A stretch of DNA of 64,000 nucleotides from Chamaecrista fasciculata (Eukaryota > Streptophyta > Magnoliopsida > Fabales > Fabaceae): positions 16,579 to 80,578 of the forward strand of contig QANZ01018890.1 in the NCBI GenBank assembly GCA_003254925.1. The letters are read 5' to 3'. Numbering within the stretch: the stretch's first letter is position 1; the number at the start of each line of letters is the position of its first letter. The translations under genes and the position numbers were made by a program. Below the pieces are notes generated by a model. That model searched no databases. It saw only the letters and a list, made by a program, of their open reading frames with translations, and was not told the origin of the DNA. Shown piece by piece: positions 1-11,138 of this stretch.

Positions 1-179
1 AAGGGAAAATTTAACTCTTACAAACATTGCAATATATAGGTAAGCTTCCTCTAATATCCAACATGATAATGTGATTATACTTTTAGGAAGAGAGCAAGGG
101 TAGGCTTGCTAGTAGCCAACAGTTTCACTTTATTCAAAATTATATAATATGAAACTATATTGATTCCAAAAAGATAAAG

Positions 180-330
180 GTATTGTTGAGATGGCTAATC
201 AAAGGCCAATTGTTGCATCTTGCATTTGCTGATCAAAAACCAAATTATCTTATTTTAATGTGATGTTCTTAGTTTAAAAAAATAAATGAAATGAAAAATG
301 ATAAGAGAAGTGAAAAATCTTGCTTATTTC
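180..330. repeat. Diverged local duplicate of the TIR-gene intron/exon-2 region
   Basis: This stretch resembles 530-690: both carry a 'gagatggct' block, a 'tcttgcatttgctgat' block, an AT-rich run with 'cttagttt', and a tail of 'gaaatgaaaa' type. It looks like a local tandem duplication of the area just 3' of the TIR exon. No TIR coding sequence lies in this copy. Positions 1-180 and 330-490 hold only AT-rich DNA in which I see no gene. Confidence 0.5.
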
Positions 331-510
331 CTTCTCTAATTTAACCTAAGAAACATGACCACAATCCTTCCTCATTTGTCAAATTTCATAAAAGAACAAT
401 AATTGAATTCTTTATAATTATTTGATAATGAAAAAAATAGCCATATATGTTCGAGAAAAGATTCACATAACAATAAAGAAAAAGGTAAGTAAAATGCTCA
501 AAATATATAC

Positions 511-583
511 CTTGATTGAGATGGCTGGCCATGCTCCTCTAAGGCAGAGGCTGAAGTTTCACCAGAAGGATCACCAATTGTCT
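511..583 (-). other. Possible small second exon of the TIR gene
   Basis: On the minus strand an AG at the 3' end of a 'gcaaatgcaag' run is followed by about 73 bases that stay open (starting M-K-T-I-G-D-P) and end in CAAG before gtatat, a good donor. The phase is a problem: the TIR exon ends two bases into a codon, and joining it here gives an early stop. It may be an exon read in another phase, a non-coding exon, or chance. Confidence 0.25.
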
Positions 584-643
584 TCATCTTGCATTTGCTG
601 ATTGAAAACCAAATTAACTAATTTTTATTTTATTTGCTTAGTT

Positions 644-1186
644 TTAAACAATGAATGAAAGAAATGAAAAGAGAGGGATGAGAACAAACCTTGGTTCCCA
701 ATGCCACCCACACACATCAGCTGCTTTGGTTAGAGCCTTCCTCCACTCACTCACCTCCTTCTCATCATATTTGATTTCATCATTATGATACCTCTGAAAG
801 GCTGTTTCATAGGAATTTTTCTGATGTCTCACATCAGATGAGTCCACATCGTAAAACACCACCCAAATGGCCCGATTATGGCCTCGGATGCATTTCTGGA
901 TGTGAACCAGTTCCCTCAAACAGAACGATGAGGTTGCATAGTGTTTGGAGAAAACAACAATTGCAGTTTGAGACTCTTCTATTGCTTTCATTAGAGTGTC
1001 TGTGATGTTTTCTCCTTTCCTAATGTCGCCATTATCGTCGTTGAAGACGCGGATTCCTTTTTGGTCAAGACTATGGCGCAGATTTCCAATGAAGTGGTGG
1101 CGAAGATCTTCACCTCTAAAACTGATGAAAACATCGTAAGTAAATTGATGGCTGAAGGATGAAGTGGATGGTTCTTCCTTATTCAT
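644..1186 (-). CDS. TIR-domain protein (TIR-only, or first exon of a TNL receptor)
   Basis: The protein is a plant TIR domain, the NAD-cleaving or signalling module of TNL immune receptors and their truncated TIR-only relatives, normally acting in the cytosol. Residues 17-27 carry the start of the fold (YDVFISFRGED), a second block lies at about 44-60, and SSFCLREL at 86-93 includes the conserved glutamate (E92) in the position of the catalytic residue of active plant TIRs. The domain ends near residue 163 (EWRKAL then GWH). After CCAAG at 690 there is a donor-like GTTTGT, exactly where TNL genes splice after the TIR exon, so the true exon is probably 690-1186 and the last 15 residues of the open frame are intron. 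No NB-ARC or LRR follows within the 640 bases left in the window. The gene may be TIR-only or continue beyond the window edge. Confidence 0.85.
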   Translation of the reverse strand: MNKEEPSTSSFSHQFTYDVFISFRGEDLRHHFIGNLRHSLDQKGIRVFNDDNGDIRKGENITDTLMKAIEESQTAIVVFSKHYATSSFCLRELVHIQKCIRGHNRAIWVVFYDVDSSDVRHQKNSYETAFQRYHNDEIKYDEKEVSEWRKALTKAADVCGWHWEPRFVLIPLFSFLSFIV

Positions 1187-3147
1187 GATTCCTTATAATT
1201 TCTGCAAAATCAAGATCAACAAAACCCCTTGTTATTGTAAATCAAATTAAAACATCATAAGTAAATTGTCAGACAGATGGATAAGGTGGATGTTAACCAT
1301 AATTATAAAAAATCAAATTATTGTGAATCAACATACCAAAAGGTGAGGCTAAAAGGAATAACTGACTAATCAATAATTTAGCACCCAATTAATATATAAC
1401 AGAAATGAAAGATATAATGAAAACATATAACAACTATTATTGAGGAATTACAAGATAATGATAAAGAGAGAGAGAGAGAAGAAATGAGGAATTGATGAAG
1501 TTTTTGAGTAAGAGAAATGATGTAAAGTAAAACTTACAAACATAAGGAAGAACATTAACTCTTCAATGGGAAAAACTGAGAACACGCCTGATTTCAATGG
1601 AAAAATTCACAAAATAAAAATAAGATAAAATAATTACCCATTCAAATCTGTGACAATTCACAGTTTTTATTTCCAATACAACATATCAAACCAGAGAATC
1701 AAACTCCCAGAGTTATATACACAACACCCACACATGTTGCTAGCTATAAATTAAACTTCATTTCAAAGAAAAGCAGAAAGAAAACCTGAATGTAAAAACT
1801 CTGGAATCTGGGTTTACATGTAAGCCATAGATGAAATATGTAGCAAGCAACTGCCACAGAAACTTAATGCAGTTTGGATAATGTTATGCTGTCTTTGGAG
1901 TTTGGATACAGCAATCCTTGTGAGGTGAAGTAGTTTAAGGAGGTCATCTGTCAATTCCATTCATAGTTTTGAAGGATGCTAGCACAAGTCAAGGATTTCA
2001 TCTTCATCTATTCTTATGCATGCTTCTACATAATAAGAAAATGACAGATATGTTCTTTACTGTGTTTTCGGCCTAAAAATCAGCAACAAAGATTTTTAAG
2101 GTTGAACTTTGAAGACTTTGAATCTCTAATGCAGCTTGTTGCTTAATTTTGATTTCTGCCTTCATAATATCAATTCCACAAATAACCCATTTGAGTAAGA
2201 GAATTGAGGAATTGATGAAAAGTAAAACTTACAAGCATAACCTGCATTTTGTGGACAAAGATTGTCTGAGTATAGGCATAGCAAGTAGGAGTTACGCAGA
2301 ATATTCATATCGACATGAAAATAAGAAATTGACGAGGAAGCTACATTTGCTTTTCTCCAACTACTAGTCACAACTTTGGAGAGACTTTTATTGATGATAA
2401 AGCAGAGGAACACGTATTTACAAATGATGAATTTTCCATGAATTTGTAGAGCAAATGAGTAGGAAGACTTAGAAGTCAAAACACATAAATTCAAATAGGA
2501 CCCTCTAATGTAATGCACACTAGTACAAGACAAAAACAGAGTACAATACAATAAATGGGTTGATTGACTCCGATTCAACCATTTTAATTTTTCAACAAAA
2601 ATGGTTGTGTATGTTATTCAACGATGCTATGAGTCTGTGACTAACAGAGTAATAATTATTTTACTTCATGAGGTGTACAACATAGACTGTCATAGTGTCA
2701 TGTCCTGATACGTCCAGCGTGGCATTGAGGGAGTCAGCTGGCCACGTGGATCTCGTTGACCAGGAACAAGAAGGCACAGATGAGGGAAATACAAAGGAAA
2801 TTTGTAATAGTTATGAATTATAATGATAGCGCAGGTTAAAATAAAATTGAAAAAAAAAACATTTTCATATCCAGTGCTTTAGGAGAAATATTCCTCCCCC
2901 GTTCATACTTTCACTCTTCCCACAAGAAGCAGAGCTTACTTTTGTACCCTAGAAAAAATGTAAGGATAAAGAAATAGTATTCCAGTAATTTATTAATATT
3001 TACAATTGTACAGACAACACAGTTTTCCCTTTTTTTCGTTTAAGTTATCAAATATATTCCAAGAATTGAAAAACTCTAGAATATTAGAAGCCCAAGTCAA
3101 ATTTACTTGAAGGAAGTGATCAAAACTCGAATGGGTTTGCTTAATAA
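1187..3147. other. AT-rich upstream region of the TIR gene, no gene seen
   Basis: This is the 5' side of the TIR gene. It contains a short GA run near 1471-1481 and scattered short open frames without recognisable similarity (for example 2162-2578 minus). The piece at about 1950-2130 is repeated in diverged form at 6735-6925. I see no coding exon that I can support. Confidence 0.5.
1950..2130. repeat. Diverged dispersed duplicate, copy 1
   Basis: It shares an ordered series of words with 6735-6925, including 'catagttttgaaggatg', 'aaggatttcatctt', 'ttctttactgtgtttt', 'tcagcaac' and 'gaagactttgaatct', in the same orientation. This may be a duplicated untranslated or intergenic part of an old resistance-gene cluster. 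No protein is recognisable in it. Confidence 0.55.
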
Positions 3148-3436
3148 GGGCCTGTTTGGGAGAGGGATCATGATCTCATCTCATTCAATCATCATCTCAT
3201 CTTAGGATTGGATGAACAGTAATGACTTGGTATTTTTTGGAACATTTATCTCATCTCATCTCATCTCATCCACATCATCATCTCATTCACAACATCATCT
3301 CATTTTCTCTTACAATTACTAATCTATCCCTACTTATACACCTATAATTACCTATACTTTAATACAAATATAAAAAAAAGAATTAGACAAAATAGTAATT
3401 TTACATACCCTCATTTATTACACTTATAATTTTCTC
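3148..3436. mobile_element. MITE-like terminus truncated by the assembly gap
   Basis: The start, GGGCCTGTTTGGGAGAG, is of the type seen at the ends of many hAT or PIF/Harbinger MITEs in plants. It is followed by a run of about 12 'tcatctcat' type words, with tandem 'atctc' units at 3247-3290. The opposite end would lie in the gap and cannot be seen. Confidence 0.4.
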
Positions 3437-4380
3437 NNNNNNNNNNNNNNNNNNNNNNNNNNNNNNNNNNNNNNNNNNNNNNNNNNNNNNNNNNNNNNNN
3501 NNNNNNNNNNNNNNNNNNNNNNNNNNNNNNNNNNNNNNNNNNNNNNNNNNNNNNNNNNNNNNNNNNNNNNNNNNNNNNNNNNNNNNNNNNNNNNNNNNNN
3601 NNNNNNNNNNNNNNNNNNNNNNNNNNNNNNNNNNNNNNNNNNNNNNNNNNNNNNNNNNNNNNNNNNNNNNNNNNNNNNNNNNNNNNNNNNNNNNNNNNNN
3701 NNNNNNNNNNNNNNNNNNNNNNNNNNNNNNNNNNNNNNNNNNNNNNNNNNNNNNNNNNNNNNNNNNNNNNNNNNNNNNNNNNNNNNNNNNNNNNNNNNNN
3801 NNNNNNNNNNNNNNNNNNNNNNNNNNNNNNNNNNNNNNNNNNNNNNNNNNNNNNNNNNNNNNNNNNNNNNNNNNNNNNNNNNNNNNNNNNNNNNNNNNNN
3901 NNNNNNNNNNNNNNNNNNNNNNNNNNNNNNNNNNNNNNNNNNNNNNNNNNNNNNNNNNNNNNNNNNNNNNNNNNNNNNNNNNNNNNNNNNNNNNNNNNNN
4001 NNNNNNNNNNNNNNNNNNNNNNNNNNNNNNNNNNNNNNNNNNNNNNNNNNNNNNNNNNNNNNNNNNNNNNNNNNNNNNNNNNNNNNNNNNNNNNNNNNNN
4101 NNNNNNNNNNNNNNNNNNNNNNNNNNNNNNNNNNNNNNNNNNNNNNNNNNNNNNNNNNNNNNNNNNNNNNNNNNNNNNNNNNNNNNNNNNNNNNNNNNNN
4201 NNNNNNNNNNNNNNNNNNNNNNNNNNNNNNNNNNNNNNNNNNNNNNNNNNNNNNNNNNNNNNNNNNNNNNNNNNNNNNNNNNNNNNNNNNNNNNNNNNNN
4301 NNNNNNNNNNNNNNNNNNNNNNNNNNNNNNNNNNNNNNNNNNNNNNNNNNNNNNNNNNNNNNNNNNNNNNNNNNNNNNNN
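3437..4380. other. Assembly gap (944 Ns)
   Basis: This is an unbroken run of N. Any gene apparently spanning it is an artefact. The sequence on both sides is AT-rich and repetitive. Confidence 1.
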
Positions 4381-4716
4381 AAAAAAAAGTGAAAAAAATG
4401 GAAAAGTTTTATATTCACATTTGTTGGCAGTCTAGTCTTCAAACTATGAGATAAGTTCATTTCGGTTATCAAAATATTTGTTATATTTTTGAGTCTGAAC
4501 GTCAATTCAATCTGTCTTTTTTTTTTTAAATATATCTGACGAAGTTTTTTGAAAAAATTAAAAAGAGTTAAAACTATTTCTCGTTCTATTTTGTTTATCA
4601 AACTGAGATTAGTTAAAACTATTTCTTAAATAATAACGGTAATATTTTTTTAGGGACAAAATACAAAATGGCCCACGTGTATGTACAGGCTTGAATCATT
4701 GGATTCAAAAATAAAG

Positions 4717-4877
4717 GGTTAAAAGGTTAATTTGGTCCTAAATGTTTGCCCTAATGTTCATTTTGGTCCACCCTTAATCATTTTTCTAACATTTGGGACC
4801 AATTTGAACATTTATTAAAATAATGGACCAAAATGAATATTAGGCCATACATTTAGGACCAAAATGAACCTTTGACC
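4717..4877. repeat. Small foldback element of the 'ttggtcctaaatgt' family
   Basis: The left arm (ggttaaaaggttaatttgg, then tcctaaatgtttg) is the inverted match of the right arm (aggaccaaaatgaacctttgacc). The same phrases build the nested foldback at 56825-57361. I cannot see a clean target duplication. Confidence 0.6.
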
Positions 4878-7695
4878 ACACATTTTATTACAATTTAGTG
4901 TTGTTTTATAATTTGCAATCTGGTCCTCAAACTATTATTTGTTATTTTTTTGTCATTCAATTTCATAAAAAGACCCGATTATTGATGACTGTGGATTTCT
5001 ACACGTCCCGAGTTATCATTTACACATGTTAGAGATTGATTAATTGGAACAGTTCAAATTTATGGACCAAATTGTTATCATTTTTGTCATCTCATCTACT
5101 TGGATTAACATTTAACCCTTCATCCAAAATTTTAGATCAACCTAGAATGGTAATGATTTCCATTCCTTTGAACACTAAAATTATTAGGCATGAGCTGAGG
5201 TTATGAAGAAGGTTCCAAGAAGTGGACAAAAGCCAATAGTAATTTGCAGAGACCTAAGGCTGTGACCACCAAACATACTCTCAACATTCATGTATATCTT
5301 ATAAGGAAAACAAATTTTCACCATTTGCAGATTCATTATCTGACTAAATTGGACATTATGGCATTGTTGAAAAATGAAAAGTACTTCTCATCTTCCAAGT
5401 CTCAACAAACATTCTTATAAAAGTCTGCAACAGTCTCATAGTGATAATTTATTTTAAGATTCAAAAGCAATAATAAACCCAAAAATTTAAAGATCCATAC
5501 TTGGTAGATAATAGCCATAGTAGCTAGAACCTTTCAAATGTTAGATCATTCATCAAGTATGCGTGTACACAGACATCTACATATACTACTATGGCACTGA
5601 TAACATCAACATAAAATTCAGCAGACCAGATTTACTAAGCATGAGCTGCATTTAACATTGAATCATACTGTCGAAACCAACATTGTTTACTTAATCCATA
5701 AAGGCAAATCAGTAAATCACTAAAATCATTTTAGTTTTCCTTCATTTTTTAATAATAAAAACTATTGCCTCACCCATTTGACTTTCATTTCTCACAAAAG
5801 CTGACCCCATCAAGAAAATGGATCATTTTGAAACCCATCACAGTATAACCTCATATCTCTCGACCAACTATTTGTAAATCATATTTCATTTGAGGTTTTA
5901 CTAAAAGCAGAAAGCAGGGTAGCATAACAAATGAAGACAATTGGGGAAGCCCTTGAAGAAATGTCAAATTGAAGTGACCAAAAATCTTTTAGACTTACCA
6001 AAATTTGATTACACATGCAGTTAAAATGGGGCAATTTTATGATGCTTAAGCAAGTTGTAAACTTTGTCAAAAAGGCACCCTGTCAAATCCTATAATCCAT
6101 CAAGCTTAAGAACTACTTTCATATTAGCACAAAGTAATATGGGTTTATGTACACAACTTTCCTACTAAATAATTTGACGAGGTCTCATCAAGCAATTCTT
6201 CATTAAATCCAAAGAATAAACCCAACTACATGACAGAAATTAAAAGAGAAATGGAAATGTCACATGAATTTTGAAAGGAATATCAAACCAACTATGCAAT
6301 AGCATACATTTATACATCTACCTGAGTCACAAACTTGCTGGAGCCATGTTTCTTCCGTTAGTCCAAGCACCATTTTCTTAAAGTTCAAGGAAAATAAATA
6401 TATAATATCAAAACAATCAACAAACAGAAATAACGAATTATTAAAAAAATATATATATATATTCCCTGCCCCAAACTAAAAGTTTTCTATAAATAATCAA
6501 CTCTTTGTGTATGCAGATTCTCCGACAGAAATGATACAACCATTTGCAAAACATTTGTGCAAGCTTAATATATAACGCATACTGTGAAAAGGGCACAACT
6601 TAATTTTGCATCAAAGTTTGCTACTATTTTCTTTTCTTCCTAGACAGTCACTTACAAAGATTACACTAACAATAAGTCAATAATAAACAATAAGTGCCAT
6701 GAGACCTGCTGGTGCAACCAGTACTTGTACTGTTTTACATTCTATTCATAATTTTGAAGGATGGTAGCATCTTACAAGTCAAAGATTTCATCTTAATCTC
6801 TTCTTATGCGTCCTTCTCCATGACAGTAGAATGACAAATACGTTCTTTACTGTGTTTTTTGTCTTTATAAAATAGTTTCTTAGATATCAGCAACTAAAAA
6901 TTTAAAGTTGAAGACTTTGAATCTAAAAATTTTAGATATCAATTTTTTATTTTACAAATGATATAATTTGTTTTCTTCTCTTTTCTCCACAAGACTGGCA
7001 ATTCAAGCCCATGATGAAAGCTATGGAACCATCATTAAAACACGTTATTCCTCTTCTGCACACATCTTTTTCCAAAGAACACGAACATCAAAGACCTCTC
7101 TGATTTTGAACAGAAATATTTTATGAACAGTTCTCTACAATAAAAAAAAAAAAAAAAAAAAAANAAAAAAAAAAAAAAAAAAAAAAACCGCCAATAATGA
7201 TGAAGGCTAATGACTATCTTTCCCAGAAAATAAAAATTGGACAAAAATGGCATTCTCTAATTCAAACTGTGACAATTTTTATTAGGTTTGCAAAGAAAAC
7301 TTTTGATATTAGTAGGCATGCATAGCTGAGCTATTATAGTTCATGAAGTTGGATTCAAAATTGAGTGATTAAAAGCACATAATGCAAGATTGCCACCCAC
7401 CCGAGAAAACTAAAATAGAAACACCAGAAATATCCATACCAATGTTGGTTATTACAATTCCAGAAGTTTTATTTGCACAAGGGCCTCTTTTGGGCATCCT
7501 GCCAGAAGATTAAGGCACCTCAAACTGTTGAGAAATTTAATAAAAAGAAGTAAAACAACTAGAGATAGAACCATTATTATTGTTGCAGAGAAAGGATGAG
7601 AAAATCCAATGCATTATCTGCTACTTTATTTTCTGGTAAATTATTTGGAACAATGACATTCAAAAAAAGAAAGAACGAAAGAAAAACTTTTACTT
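4878..7695. other. AT-rich intergenic region, no gene seen
   Basis: No exon or RNA gene is supported here. It contains the second copy of a dispersed duplicate (6735-6925), a short TA run near 6450, and a poly-A stretch at 7142-7187 with a single N at 7164, whose length is probably unreliable. Confidence 0.5.
6735..6925. repeat. Diverged dispersed duplicate, copy 2
   Basis: Same-orientation partner of 1950-2130 with many substitutions and small insertions (for example a 'tttataaaatagtttcttag' addition). It lies 5.8 kb from the TIR gene and has no visible coding content. Confidence 0.55.
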
Positions 7696-7767
7696 CTAAT
7701 GAGAAGGCTGTTGCCGTTTGGAAGATTCTTGCAGAACCACCTTCTTCATTTTCAACTTGTTGAGGAG
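7696..7767 (-). other. Possible 3' terminal exon downstream of the PPR gene
   Basis: On the minus strand TTGTTGCAG is followed by 23 open codons rich in K and Q and then TAG. The PPR stop lies 133 bases upstream, and a donor-like CTGGTATTC lies between them. It may be a 3' UTR exon of the PPR transcript or a decayed exon. No family is recognised. Confidence 0.25.
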
Positions 7768-7899
7768 CTGCAACAAACAGGTCAAGGAGTGGTAAGACTT
7801 GTCATATCCCCTTCGAATTGCACACTAAATGACACAAATGATACACTCATTGCTATTACATGTGTGACTTGAATTGGAATACCAGTGTCTTATCTAGCC

Positions 7900-9549
7900 T
7901 TATTTTTTCATCAAGCCTCGAGCTATCATTTCCTGAAGAATCCTCTTTGCCTTCTCATTCTCTTTCTTTACAAGAAGCTCACGAAAAATTGTTTCAAAAG
8001 TTATAAAATCAGGGACGCACCCATTCTCTTCCATTTTATAAACCAAAATCATTGCTTCATCAAACAAACCCTCTTTACAAAGTCCATTGATCATAGAATT
8101 GTATGATTCGACACTTAGAGCATATCTATTGGCTAGAAGTTGTAGAAAAATCTTATGTGCAATAATTATTCTGCCGCCTTTACACAAACCATCGATGAGT
8201 ATAGTGTATGTGTACACATTAGGCTGAATCCCTTGGTCTACAATTCGCTTAAATAATGTGACTGCCTCATCGAGATGGTTCCATTTGCACAATGCATCTA
8301 ACAAGACACTATAGGTAATTATATCAGGAAATTGACCGTTATCACGCATCTCATATAAAAGATCCTGTACATATGAGATTTTCCTTAATTTAGATAGACC
8401 ATCAATAAGTGTAGTGTAAGTTACAATGTTTGGACTAAAATTTCTACAACGCATAAGCTTAAAGATCCCCAACGCTTCATCTACCATATTACTCTTACAA
8501 TATCCATTAATCAAGATACTATAACTAACAACAGTAGGTGCCATTTCACATTGAATCATCCTATTGAATATGTCTCTAGCCTTGTCAACATTTTTTGTCA
8601 AGCAATACCCATCCATCAAAGCATTATAAGTAACGACATCAGGATTCAAACCATACTTCATCATCATACTAAACACTGCTAGAGCTTCCGTGATCCTTCC
8701 TTCCTTACAAAATGCATCAACTAGTACACTATATGTGTGAACATCAGGCCTGATGCATTTCTGAAACATGTCATGGAGTAATTCATAAGCTTCATCCCAT
8801 CGACTCATGCAGCAGAAACCATGTATTACAGAAGTATAAGTGACAATATTTGGAGAAATTCCCCGAGCAATCATTCTAGAAAACAAATCACATGCCTCAG
8901 CCACAAGTCCATCTTTACAGAGGCCATCAATGACTGTGCTGTAGGTAACTACATCAGGCTTAGTTGCAAGACTTTCCATCTTTTGCAGCAATATAATGGC
9001 AGCTCTTGGTTTCCCTACTTTACATAGCCCATTAGCTAAGGTATTGTAACTTACTAGATTTAACGTAAACCCTTTTGCAATTAGCTCATCATGAAACCTT
9101 AGTGCTTCTCCAACCATTTTATTGACACACAATCCTTTCAATAACGTAGTCACAGTTATCGTATTTGGTCGGATACCCATCTTGAGGATCTTACCCAATA
9201 CAGAGAAAGCAAAATGCATCTCACCCACATGGCAATAACAGTTAATCAAAATGCTCCGAAAAACTAGGTCTGGAGTGATCCCTTTTAACTCGACCAGTGA
9301 AGAGAGTGAAATGGCAGTGGGATAGTGTTTCATCTTAACAATCCCACTTAGAATCTTGTTAAATTGGACTATAGAGGGCAGAGGATGAATGCGAAGCAAG
9401 CGATTAAAAGAAGCAACGGCATGGCGGATATCGTTGTTGGGGTTTGGAGAATGGGAATGAAGAAAAAAGTTCAAATTGAAAGCATAAGGAAGAAAGAGAG
9501 GCGATTTGGGAAAGGCGTACCTTGAAGATGAAGCTGTAGAAAACAACAT
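7900..9549 (-). CDS. P-class pentatricopeptide repeat protein, RFL-like, probably mitochondrial
   Basis: PPR proteins bind organelle RNA in a base-specific manner, one repeat per base, and guide processing, stability or translation. This 549-residue, intronless frame has a basic, serine-rich N-terminus (about residues 1-35, consistent with a mitochondrial presequence). It then has about 12-13 repeats of 35 residues with the usual VVTYxxLIDGLCK core and little between them. There is no E, DYW or SMR tail, so it is P class. The sequence from about residue 40 (DIRHAVASFNRLL, then FNKILSGIVKMKHY) is typical of the Rf-like (RFL/RPF) clade that includes fertility restorers. The first ATG gives the full targeting region, and the downstream stop is clean. 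RFL genes are usually clustered, but no second copy lies here. Function as a fertility restorer is not shown by sequence alone. Confidence 0.93.
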   Translation of the reverse strand: MLFSTASSSRYAFPKSPLFLPYAFNLNFFLHSHSPNPNNDIRHAVASFNRLLRIHPLPSIVQFNKILSGIVKMKHYPTAISLSSLVELKGITPDLVFRSILINCYCHVGEMHFAFSVLGKILKMGIRPNTITVTTLLKGLCVNKMVGEALRFHDELIAKGFTLNLVSYNTLANGLCKVGKPRAAIILLQKMESLATKPDVVTYSTVIDGLCKDGLVAEACDLFSRMIARGISPNIVTYTSVIHGFCCMSRWDEAYELLHDMFQKCIRPDVHTYSVLVDAFCKEGRITEALAVFSMMMKYGLNPDVVTYNALMDGYCLTKNVDKARDIFNRMIQCEMAPTVVSYSILINGYCKSNMVDEALGIFKLMRCRNFSPNIVTYTTLIDGLSKLRKISYVQDLLYEMRDNGQFPDIITYSVLLDALCKWNHLDEAVTLFKRIVDQGIQPNVYTYTILIDGLCKGGRIIIAHKIFLQLLANRYALSVESYNSMINGLCKEGLFDEAMILVYKMEENGCVPDFITFETIFRELLVKKENEKAKRILQEMIARGLMKK

Positions 9550-9697
9550 GATGGATGAATCTTTCAGTGTGGATATTCAGTCGTTGGAGCAGCCGATGAT
9601 AACCTAGGATGATAATCTTTCAGTTTCGTTGATGTAAAATGACTATTTGTCTATTTCTGTTCCTACCAGTGAAACGCACAATTTTTTTTTTTTTTTT

Positions 9698-10070
9698 GAC
9701 AAAAGCACACTTTTGGTCTCCAAATGTTATACCAATTCATAATTTTGTCGTCAATCTTTTTCTTTTATCATTTCAATCCCTAATGGTTCACATTTTGGTT
9801 AATTTTACCATTTGCTCTTACTTTAACCAAATGTTAACGACATAATTTATGTTACTAGTGACCTGTAATGTGAAATTATTAGAAAAAGAAACTCAAATAA
9901 TAATTCAGATTGAAAAATATAATAAAAATCACCGTTAATTTATTAAAAGAGGTTAGTCAAACGATAATATTGACTAAAATATAAAATATTAGGGACGAAA
10001 TTTATTATAAAAAAATATTGAACACAATTAATAATTGGTGTAAAAGTTATGAAAATGGTGCTTAACCCTT
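9698..10070. mobile_element. Degenerate foldback element of the GGCAAAAG family
   Basis: The left arm begins GACAAAAGCAC and runs through 'ttttgtcgtcaatc' and 'cacattttggttaatttta'. The right arm is its inverted counterpart (attgactaaaatataaaat, agggacgaaatt). The order of phrases is the same as in the clean copies at 10403, 17750 and 35461. It lies 150 bases upstream of the PPR start codon. Confidence 0.6.
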
Positions 10071-10402
10071 TTTTTTAGTCCCTAAATAAGTAAATACTGG
10101 AAATTTTCGTCGTTTTTTTTTGGCTGAAAATGCATATTTCGTCTTTGATTTTATTATAAACATCAATTATTTATTTCTTACATAGTCAATGTTTTTATGA
10201 AATCCATTCCTGTTTTTGCAAAGAATTACACATAAAATATATATTTTTTATTCATTTCATTATTAAATTTATTTAAAAATAGATAAATTTAAATTAAGTT
10301 AAATACCTTTAAATAATGAGCAATTTTCACTTATTCCAAAATACTATATAGGAAAACTTTAAATAATGAAAAATTCGTTATTATTGTCCTAAGTAAAAAA
10401 TT

Positions 10403-10779
10403 GGCAAAAGTATTAATTTTGTCCCAAAACTTTATATCAATTGTCAATTTTATCCCCAATCTTATTCTGTTGTCAATTTCATACCCAATGTTTCACATTT
10501 TAGTCAATTTTATCATTTGACTTTTTTTCTTCAATAAATTAATAACATATTACATCATGTTTTTCAATTTGAGTTAGGATTTGATTTTCTTTTTCTATCA
10601 ATTTTACATTATATATCATTAGCAACGTAAAATTTGTCAATAATATTTGAGTAAAGGAAAAGCAAAGGATAAAATTGACCAAAATATGAAACATTGAGGA
10701 CGAAATTGACAACAAAAAAATATTGGGGACGAAATTGACAGTTGGTGTAAAGCTTGGGAATGAAATTAGTACTTTTGCC
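10403..10779. mobile_element. Foldback element, GGCAAAAG family, with perfect 9-bp target duplication
   Basis: Ends are GGCAAAAGTA and TACTTTTGCC. The arms are inverted for over 150 bases (left 'gtcaattttatccccaatc', right 'ggggacgaaattgacag'). The 9 bases TAAAAAATT occur at 10394-10402 and again at 10780-10788. A 9-bp duplication with long inverted ends points to a non-autonomous Mutator-type element. No coding capacity. Confidence 0.85.
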
Positions 10780-10823
10780 TAAAAAATTTAAGTAGTTCAA
10801 AATAGTACATTATATTTATTTTA

Positions 10824-11138
10824 GGCTAAAGTGCACTTTTAGTTTCATAACTTTTGCTCAGGTGTCAATTTAGTCTCATATCTTTTGCTCAGGTTACAAA
10901 TTTAGTCCTATGTTTCACTTTTGGTCTCATATCTTTGGGTCATGTTACAAAATTAGTCTCATATCTTTTAATCAGATTGTAGAAATGGTTTCATATTTTT
11001 AGGTCAGGTGCAAAATTAATTTTATATATTTGGGTCAGGTGGGATTGACAGTGGAACTTTTTGGATAGATATGAAACAAAAAATAATACAGGATCAAAAT
11101 TTGAGCAAAAGATATAAGACCAAAAATGCACTTTGACC
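10824..11138. mobile_element. Foldback element, 'gtctcatatcttttgctcag' family, perfect 9-bp target duplication
   Basis: Ends are GGCTAAAGTGCACTTT and AATGCACTTTGACC. TTTATTTTA is found at 10815-10823 and at 11139-11147. The same family recurs at 49330-49659, 57848-58418 and, in broken form, at 37676-37850, 40333-40440 and 62791-63870. Mutator-type by target size; non-coding. Confidence 0.85.

Noticed and set aside
2162..2578. 138-codon minus-strand frame upstream of the TIR gene
   Set aside because: It begins at an arbitrary start, has no recognisable domain, and its composition matches the AT-rich background.
3411..4601. 396-codon minus-strand open frame
   Set aside because: It exists only because the N gap has no stop codons.
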